Of a stretch of 64,000 nucleotides of DNA, positions 15,001 to 24,000 are shown one piece after another. Each line of letters starts with the position of its first letter. Position 1 is the stretch's first letter. The translations under genes and the position numbers were made by a program. Source of the stretch: Aurantiacibacter zhengii (GTDB lineage: Bacteria > Pseudomonadota > Alphaproteobacteria > Sphingomonadales > Sphingomonadaceae); the NCBI RefSeq assembly GCF_003584125.1, contig NZ_QXFL01000002.1, positions 310,001 through 374,000 on the forward strand. Direction: 5' to 3'. The notes under the pieces were generated by a model. That model ran no database searches. It was not told where the DNA came from and was given only the letters and a program-made list of their open reading frames with translations.

Positions 15001-18000
15001 TTGCCCAGCGACTGGAAGTAGAACCGCTGTCCTTCCAGCCCGTCCAGGTAATAGACATCGGTGGTGTTTGCCGGATCGAGTTCCCCCGCGGTCGGCGCGT
15101 CGATAGGCAGTTCGGTGGCAACGGCGGCAAGGTCGAGAATGCGGAAAGCGAAATCGCCGGTCATGTCCCCGTCGCCGGAAACCAGCACCGTGTAGTCACC
15201 CGGCTGCGCGTAAATGGCGGTGGAATCGTTGCGCGCGTGGGCATCGCTGGCATCGAACGCGCGCCCGGTGATTGCGCCGCCGGCATCGGCCAGCGTCCAG
15301 CGCAGGCTGCCGCTGTTGGCCATGCTGTCGAAATGCAACAGGGCCGCCTCGGCCAATGTGAAGGTGTAACTGCGCAGCGCACCCGGCGTGGGGATGCTTC
15401 CCGTTGCCACTTCACCCAGCGCAAGGGTCTGGGTTGCCTGCGTGATATCGTGCACGGCGAATTGCAGCGTCTGCGGTGAGACATCGCCGATGCGACCCTC
15501 TACCAGCAGCGTGTAGGTGCCATCCAGGGGCAGTTCCACCGGTGAAAGATCGCCCAGCCGCACGGCATCGAATAGCATGCCCCCATCGGGATCGATGATG
15601 CGCCAGTAGGCGAGGTTCGAGCCCGAGACGAAATCGAGAAACAGTTTCTGTCCCGCGGCGCCTGTGAAGCTGTAGGCCTGTGTCCGGTTGCCGGGGTTGA
15701 GTGTAAGATCCTGCGCCTCGCCCAGCGTCAGGGCTGTACCCGCGTCGATATCGAACACGCGCAACGAAAAACTGCCGGTGGTGGTGCCGCCAGGCGACAC
15801 TGCCAGTTCGTAATCGCCCGGCTGCAACACCAGCACCGGGTTCTCGGTTCGGCGTTCCCACGAATCCGTTGCGGTGAAACGGCGCGGCCCTTCGCCTTCG
15901 TAAGGTCCGGTAATCTGCCAGTAGAAATTGCTGTTGTTCGTCAGCGTATCCACCGCGATGCGGGTTTCTTCGGTCAGCGTGAAGCCATAGCGCTGCACCG
16001 CGCCTTGGGCGGCAATATTGCCGGTGATGACATCTCCCAGCACCAGCGGCACGATGGGGTCGGCAGCCGGAGTCATCACCACGCTGACGTTGTCGACGTC
16101 CTGGTTGCCGATGTCGCTGCCCTGCGAAGCGCCGAACACCGCGCGGTGGGCGTCCAGATCGAAGCCACCGATGAAATAGCCGTCGATCACCGTTATCGCG
16201 CTGCCGCCTTCCGGCGTCAGCACCAGCGTTACGGTGGCACCGCCATCAACGCGCTCCACCAGCAGGCGGGCATGGGCCCAGTCGCCCGAAGCAAGGTCGA
16301 AACCCGGATCGTCGAAATTGACAATGCGCGGACCATTGAAATGGATTTGTACGTGGTTGTCGTTGGGATCGCCGGTGCCGCCGTTGTCGGTATCGAGGAA
16401 CAGCATCAGCGAGCCGGGCACTTCCAGCGGGCTTGCATCCCCACTTGCCGGACCGGCAGAGCCGTGCTCCTCCACCGAATAAAGGCCGAATGAAATGCCA
16501 TCGGGTCGCCCGACCTGTCCCGGTCGCGGGGTAATGCGAAAATCGAATTCCAGTTCGATGGAATCCTGCCGCCCGGTCCCGGTGGCCGAGAAATAGGCGC
16601 TGTTCCGCACGTTGGTGCCCAGTGTGTCGGTCAGGCGCAGGAAGCGGTTTCCGTCCTGCTCCACAACCTGGGCAGCAGCGCCGCGATTGTTCACCAGCAC
16701 ATAGGGCAGCCCGCCAGGCAGGAAGTCCTGCTCGGTTTCGCCATTGGCGGGGTTCTGGATCGGTACTTCGAAGGTGAAGGAGTAGGGTACGTCGGCAGTG
16801 TTGGAGGCACGCCCCTCCACCGCCAGCGTGTAGGTGCCCGCCAGCTTGGCGGCGAGATACCCGGTATCGGAGATGGTATTCGGGCCGAACACCTGCCGGC
16901 CCAGCGGGTCGAACAGCCGCCAGCGGTTATTGGTGGACAGGTTCTGCAGCGAATCGAAGGCAAAGACCATGCCCTGCGTCGCTTCGAAGCGGTAGAGATC
17001 GGTCTCCCTGCCCTGCTGCGAAAGCACGCCGTTGTAGGTGCCGCCAGCGGCCAGCTCCTGCGCGGTAGAGAGGTCCAGCAGGCGAAAGCCGTAGTCGCCC
17101 GTCGCTGCGCCTGACCCGTCGAACGTTAGCGTCCAGTCTCCCGGCTCCAGCATCAGGAGCGGATTGCTGGCGGTCTGGTTGATACCGTCACTGTCGCGCA
17201 GGGTACGCGCCGTAACCACAGCGCCGCGCGGACCGGTCAGCGTCCAGTTTATGTCCGTCCGGTCGGTGAAATTATCGAAGATGACCTGCGTGGTTGCGTC
17301 GATCGTGAATGTATAGCTGTCGCTCTCTCCCGAGGCCAAGATCGAGCCATCGACACGATCACCCAGCGTATAGGCGGTGGTGGTCTGGCTGTAGGGTGTC
17401 AGCCGAAACGCGAAATTGGCGAGCGAGCCGTGGTTGATCCTGCCTTCCAGCAGCAGCGTATAGATGCCGTCATGCGGGAGTTCCAGCCCGTCGATATCGT
17501 TGAGGCCGCGTGAATCGAACACATCCTTGCCGTAAGGATCGACCAGCCGCCAGTAGATATCGTTGGCCACGGCGATAGCATCGAGGATGAACTTCTCGCC
17601 CTCGGCTCCGGCAAACTTGTATGCCGTAGTTGAATTCGACGGGTCCAGCGTTCCTTCGACGAGATCACCCAGCGCCAGCGGCGTTGCATTGCCAAGGTCC
17701 AGCAGGCGGAAGTTGAAGTAGGCGGTCGTCCCGTCCAGCGCGTCGACAGTGAGAAAATATTCCCCCGGCGCAAGGCGCATGGTCGAATTCGTTCGCAAAT
17801 CCACCGAGTCGGACTGGTGGAACCGCCGGTCGGCGACAACCGAGCCCGATGGTCCGTCGAGGGACCACGACAGGGCAGAGGAGTTCGTCAGGCTGTCGAA
17901 AGAGATCAGCGTCTCTTCATCGAGCGTGAAGCTGTAGACTTTCGTCTCGCCCGGAATGTCGATCCGGCCCGACACGCCTTGCGTGTTCATGTCCACCAGG

Positions 18001-21000
18001 CTGGCATTGCCCGGCAAGGATGTATCCTCGAAGTCGAGCGCGTAGATCAGGCCGGGCGCGCCTTCCGCCGGTGGCGACGTCATGCCGTCGCGCAGCTGCT
18101 GTTCGCTACGGGCCACGTCCCACAGGCGGAAGGAATCCACTGCCCCTTCGACCATGCCGAAATCGGTGCGTGCGGACGCGTAACGGCCGATCCAGAGAGG
18201 CTCGGCGTTGTTGAACATCTGGGAGTTGCGCACGCCTGAAGTCGCCTGCGCAACGCCGTTGACGTAAAGCGTCATCACGCCATTGTCGCGGTCCACGACT
18301 GCGGCCACGTGGAACCATTCTCCGGTAGGGATGACGTTCGTACCGGTGCGCACCTGCTGGTTGCCCGCGTTGTCGCCCACATCCAGGTTGAGCTGTCCGG
18401 CGGAACTGACCGACAGGTGGTAGGAAAGGCGGGACGCGGCCAGTTCGTTACCCTTGGAGGCCAGGATCATCCATGAATCGGTGAAGCGATCGAGCTTGAA
18501 CCAGCCCTCCAGCGTCATGTTCTTGGCTGGCGAGATTTCCGGCCCGTCGGGCACGGCGACATAGTCCACCCCGCGCAGCGCAAGTGCGTTGCCAGACTGG
18601 CCGGGCACCAGTTGCGGCGCGTCGGGGTTCGCCCCGTCCGGCACGATGGCGATAGGCACAGGTTCTGAAATGCCGTGGACGGCGAACCGGAAATCCACCG
18701 GCCATCCGTGCCAGACGCGGTTCTCCAGGATGATGGTATAGGTGCCGGTAAGCGGCGCCTCGCCGACATCGCGATCGAGAAAGCTGGCGCGTTCCAGGAT
18801 CTGGCGGCCAAGCGGATCGATGATGCGGAAGGTGGCTCTGTCGGCGCTGGTGCCATAGGCGAGCGCATCGATGAAAATACGCTGACCGGCGGTGAGATCG
18901 ATTTTCCAGGCGTAGTTCTCGCCCGCACCCTTCGTCTGGCCGGAAACAACTTCGCCGCTGGCAATGGTCTCTGCTGATCCCAGGTCGAGCACGCGGAAAG
19001 CAAACGCGCCTGTCGTGCCCGAATTGCTGCTGACGGTCAGGCGATAGGTTCCAGGGTAGACCTCTACGGTAGGGTCTCCGCTGCCGAATTCGTAACTGTC
19101 GCCGTTGCGCATGTTGCGCGTGATGACGCTGCCGTCCGATCCCTCCAGGCGGATCGTGAAGTCGTCGTTGTCGTGAACCGAATCGAGCATCAGCCGCGTG
19201 CGTTCGGTAACGGTGAATGTGTACTGCGCAGTATCGCCGGGCGCGGTCAGGCGGCCAAGGACCGCGCCGGGCACGCCCGCGAGGTCAGAACGAATGGCAA
19301 CGGGCTCCCCCGAGACGCCTTCGATGGTGGAACCACCGGCGAAATTGTCGAAGCCCAGCCGCGCCACCAGCCCGGTGTCGTCGGCAGGCGCGCCACTCAG
19401 CATGTCACCCTGAATCTGTACCTGGCTGCGGGCGCCGCTCCATACGCGCACCTCGTCAAGGCCGCCTTCGAAGTGGCGATAATCGGAATTGTATTCGCTC
19501 GTCCCGCCGATGAACAGCGGCGTATCGGGCGATCCCGAAGCGGGGTTGGTGGAAATGTTGGCCGAGGCGGCGAGTTCGCCGTTCAGGTAAATTTCCATCG
19601 TGCCCGCGGTGCGGTTCATCACCGCCGCGACGTGAGTCCACTCGCCAAAGGGGACCGAGCCGCTGGCCGTGCTGATAGAATCATTAGCGCCACCACGCTG
19701 GCTCGACATGTGGATGTAGCCGTTGTTCTCGAACCACACCGAATATGTGCGCTGGTTGGCGTCGTTGGCCTTGTAGACGATGGGCGCCCAGTTGTCGGGC
19801 TGCCGCTCCGGATTGATCCAGAATTCCACCGTCACGTTCTCGCGCAGATCGAGCGCCGGGTTGTCGATTTGCACTTCCTCATGCGAGGTCAAGGCGACGG
19901 CATTGCCGACCTTGCCGGGGCGCAGGAACGGCGCGGTGACGGCAGTTTCGATATTGATCGGGCTTACGGTGTCGCGGTTCTCGTGCAGGGTAAAGGCGTA
20001 GGACTTGGTGGCTGCAGTGTCCCACACGCGCCCTTCCACCAGCACCGCATAGGTGCCATCGCGAACAGCGGTGAAGCTGGCGTCCCGGTAATCCAGCTTG
20101 TCCACCACCACATCGCCATCGGGTCCAAGGATGCGAAGCGTAACGCTGGCCGGATCGATGATGCTGTCGAAGTAGTAGCGCTTCCCGGATTCGGCAGGGA
20201 AGGTGAAGACATCGGTCTCACTGGCACTGGTAAGGTCGCCTTCGACCCGCTGGCCCAGCTGCAGCGACGCAGCGGCATAGGGATCGAGCAGGCGGAACTG
20301 CGCCGTGCCGGTAGCAAAGCCATTGCCGCGAACAACGAAGGTGGATGTTCCAGGAGCAAGCAGCGCCAGGCGCTGGTAAGTGGCTTCCTGCGCATCGGCG
20401 TAATAGAACGAACTGGCGGCGATTTCCCCTTCCGGCCCCTCGATGCTCCACAGCAGGTTCGTGTCGGGCGTCCGCGAATCCAGCAGAATATAGGTCGGCT
20501 CGTCGACTGTGATCTCGTACCGCAACACCTGCGTTGGAGAGGCGACGGTGGCGCTAACCAGTTCGCCCAATTCCAGTACCTGTGGCTGTGGATCGAGCAC
20601 CCGGTGCAAGGCAAAGGCATAGCTGCGGCTGGCGGCCGTATCGTAGACGCGCCCCTCTACGAGCAGGTAGTACGTGCCTGTGAATTCGGCCGTGAACGTA
20701 CGGTCCGAAAAGCTTACGGCATTGGTAAGGTCGCGCCCGAAGCGGTCGACTATGCGAAACGAACCGCCGCTGGCGGCCTGGATGGCATCCAGGGCCAACA
20801 CCTCTCCTGCCGTGGCGGCAAAAGCATAAACGTCCGTTTCGTTGGAAGGCGTGAGATCGCCACTGGTCACGCTGCCATCGCCTGCCAGGGTAACGGCGGC
20901 GGCTTCCATGTCGAGCAGGCGAAACGCGAAATCGCCCGTCGTCGCCAGAGTGCCTGCAATCTCCAGCGTATAGTCACCGGCAGCCAGCAACGCGCCGGGC

Positions 21001-24000
21001 AAGGTCGCGCGTTCATAGCTGTCGGCAGTGCGCATCGAACCGCCAATTTCGCCCTGAGGTCCGACAAGCCGCCAGGTGATCGCGCTGTTGTTGGTGAAGC
21101 TGTCGAACACCACCAGCCTGTCTTCGGCAAGGGTGAAGCTGTACGACCTCGTCTCGCCGGGCGCTGCCACCGCGCCTTCCATCCGCTCGCCCAATGCCAG
21201 TGACACAGGTGCCACGGCCTGTACGAGGCTGAGCGCGAAGGCATAGTCGTCGCTCGCCGCCGTACTGAAAGCGCGGCCTTCGATCAGCAGGGTATAGGTT
21301 CCATCGTATGGCAGATCGATGGCCTGGTCCGTCAGGCCGACCGGGCCGAGCATCGGTCGACCAAACGGATCGAACAGCCGGATCGAGCCGCTAATGCCCA
21401 CCAGCGCATCCAGGATCACCCGATCGCCAGCGCTGGCGGTGAAGCTGTAAAGATCGGTTTCTCGTGAAGGATTGAGCTCGCCGTCCACCCGCGTGTTGTC
21501 GACGGGGACAGGTATGGCGGCGGAGAAATCTAGCAGGCGGAAAGCATAGGCGCCGGAGAGCCCCTCCACCTGCAACTGGTAGGTCCCTGCAAGCGGCAGG
21601 TCGATCCCGAGATCGCCGTAATTCTCGTAGCTGTCGGAAGCGGCGAACTGGTTCCAGCCGGTTTCCACCCCGCGTGGGCCGATCAGCCGCCAGTACTTGT
21701 TCGAATCGTAAACCAGGGAATCGAAATAGACGATGGCAGGACCAGTGGTGGTGAAGGTGTAGCTGTCGCGTTCGCTGCCGGTTGATAGCGTTGCGTCCAC
21801 CTGCGAACCCAGCGCCAGCGGGGTGCCGGTGGAACGGTCGTCCTGAAGAACATAGCCTGTCCTGATGGCTTCAAGACTGTAGGCCTCGACGCCGGTCGCA
21901 TTGACCGCCCCCTCTATCACCACGGTGTATTCGCCATCAGCCGGCAACGTCACCGTAACGGAATCGGAGAAATAGATCGGCGAGCGCACTTGCCTGCCGG
22001 TGAAATCATAGAGGCGCAGGTACGCGCTCCCTCCGCCCGCGCCCACTCGCCTGTCGAACGTGATCTCGTCACCCGCAAGACCGCTGACCGTGAAGACATT
22101 GCTTGAATTGGCGGGATCGAGCGCGCCGACAATCTCGCTGCCAAGAGCGATTGTCGGGGCATCGGCAAGATCGATGAGCGCAAAGGCAAAGTCGGCAGAC
22201 GTATCGCCCGCGCCGTCGACGGTGAGGACATAATCCCCGGCCGGCAGGTCAAGCGAGCCATCAGCGGTGTACCGGAATGAATCCGAGAAGGAGAAGCTAC
22301 GCCCGTTCACCTCCACACCGCGCGGACCGGAGAGGGTCCAGGTCAGGGAGGAATTGTCGGTCTGGGAATCGAACACCAGGCTGGTCGCCTGCGTCAGCGT
22401 GAAGGTGTGGCGAACGGTCGATCCCGGCTCGATCGTGCCGCTCTGCTGCGCACCCAGCGTAAGGCTCACCTCGGGATCGGCAATGGCCAGCAGGCGGGCG
22501 GAGAACCCGGCTGGGAAGTAGGAATCTTGATACCCCTCCACCGCAATCAGATAGCGCCCCGTGCTGGGCAGATCCCGCAGTTCGCGATCACTCAGGCTCG
22601 TCGGCCCGTTTAGAAGTGAACCGTCGGGCGTGTATATCCGGGCGACCAGGTCGGTTCCGGTAATCTGTGTGAAATCGAGGAAGTAGCCTGAACCTGCCTC
22701 GGCATCGAACGCGAACAACCGTGTCTCGCTCGACCGGGTGGAGCGCAGCACGGCAGCAGCAGCCGCCGGTGACAGGTCAGCCGCCACGGTGCCGGTGGGT
22801 TCGTCAAAGGTCCAGTACCCAAGCAGTCCCGCTTCACTGCCGCTGAGCGGCGCGTCTTTCGCGCCTGCGATCTCGGCAGCGTCCAGCGCGCGCCCCCACA
22901 GGCGCACATCGTCGATCAAGCCGCCCCAGATGTAGGACGAGGCAGGAGCTGCGCCCAGGACAAGGTCGCCATCGGAATGGACAATCGCCCCGGTGTAATC
23001 CTTCTCGGCCACCAGTTCGCCATCGATGAAAAGCTTCATCATCGCGCCGTCGAACGTGGCTGCGACATGCGACCAGACATCGTCGGTCAATGGGGCTTCG
23101 ATGAAGTTGGTGGACCAGTTGTTGACGAAGAAGCGGACTGACTGGCCCACGCGCAACAGGCCGAAGCCGTCAGCCCAGTAGGTGGACGTCGTCTTGGTCA
23201 CCAGACCCTGGTAGAAATAGCGGTCATCGCCCTGCACCCAGGCTTCGACCGTCAGTTCGTCAGGTTGCAGTTCCGGACGGTTGGGCACGGTAAAGTCGAA
23301 ACGTCCATCAACGTCCCATGCGTGGTTGGTGTCTGTTACCCCGCTGTAATCCAGCGGCGCACCCGCAGGGCGCTCCAGCACGTCGATGGCGCCACCATCT
23401 CCAAGAGCTGCCTCGAAACCGGCGCCTGGCAGGATTACCTGTGCATCAGACCCGTCGAGCAGGCGGAAGGCAAAATTGCCTGTCGCGTCACCCGATGTGT
23501 CGATCGTGAGCACATAGTCGCCGGCAACCAGATCGAGCAGCGGATTGCCTGAAGAGCCATCCGAATTCTGCAAGCTGCGCGCGTCGACCACGGTCCCGCG
23601 AGGTCCCTGCAAGCTCCACGAAAAGCCTTCCGGGGCCACCAGTGAATCGAACAACAGGCGCGTGCGTTCAGCAAGGCTGAAAGTATAGGCAATCGTGCTC
23701 CCCGGCGTTTCGATCCGGTCGGCCACCAGCGCGTTGAACCCTAGGGTCTCTTCCCGATTGGTGACCGGCGCGAGCGTGAAGCCGTACTGGAAAGCGGCGG
23801 CGTTGTCGTCCGCCCCTTCGATGGCGAGCACGTAGGTTCCGGTACGGCCGAGCGTGAATTCGCCCGAATCTGCAAATGCCTGCGGCCCCGAAACCAGCTC
23901 TCCATCCGGCCCGATGAGGCGCCATGTGGTCGTGCCCGAGGTCAGGAACTCCCGGTCGAGGAAGAAGCTTTGCCCGGCAGTAACGTCGAAGGCGTAGAGA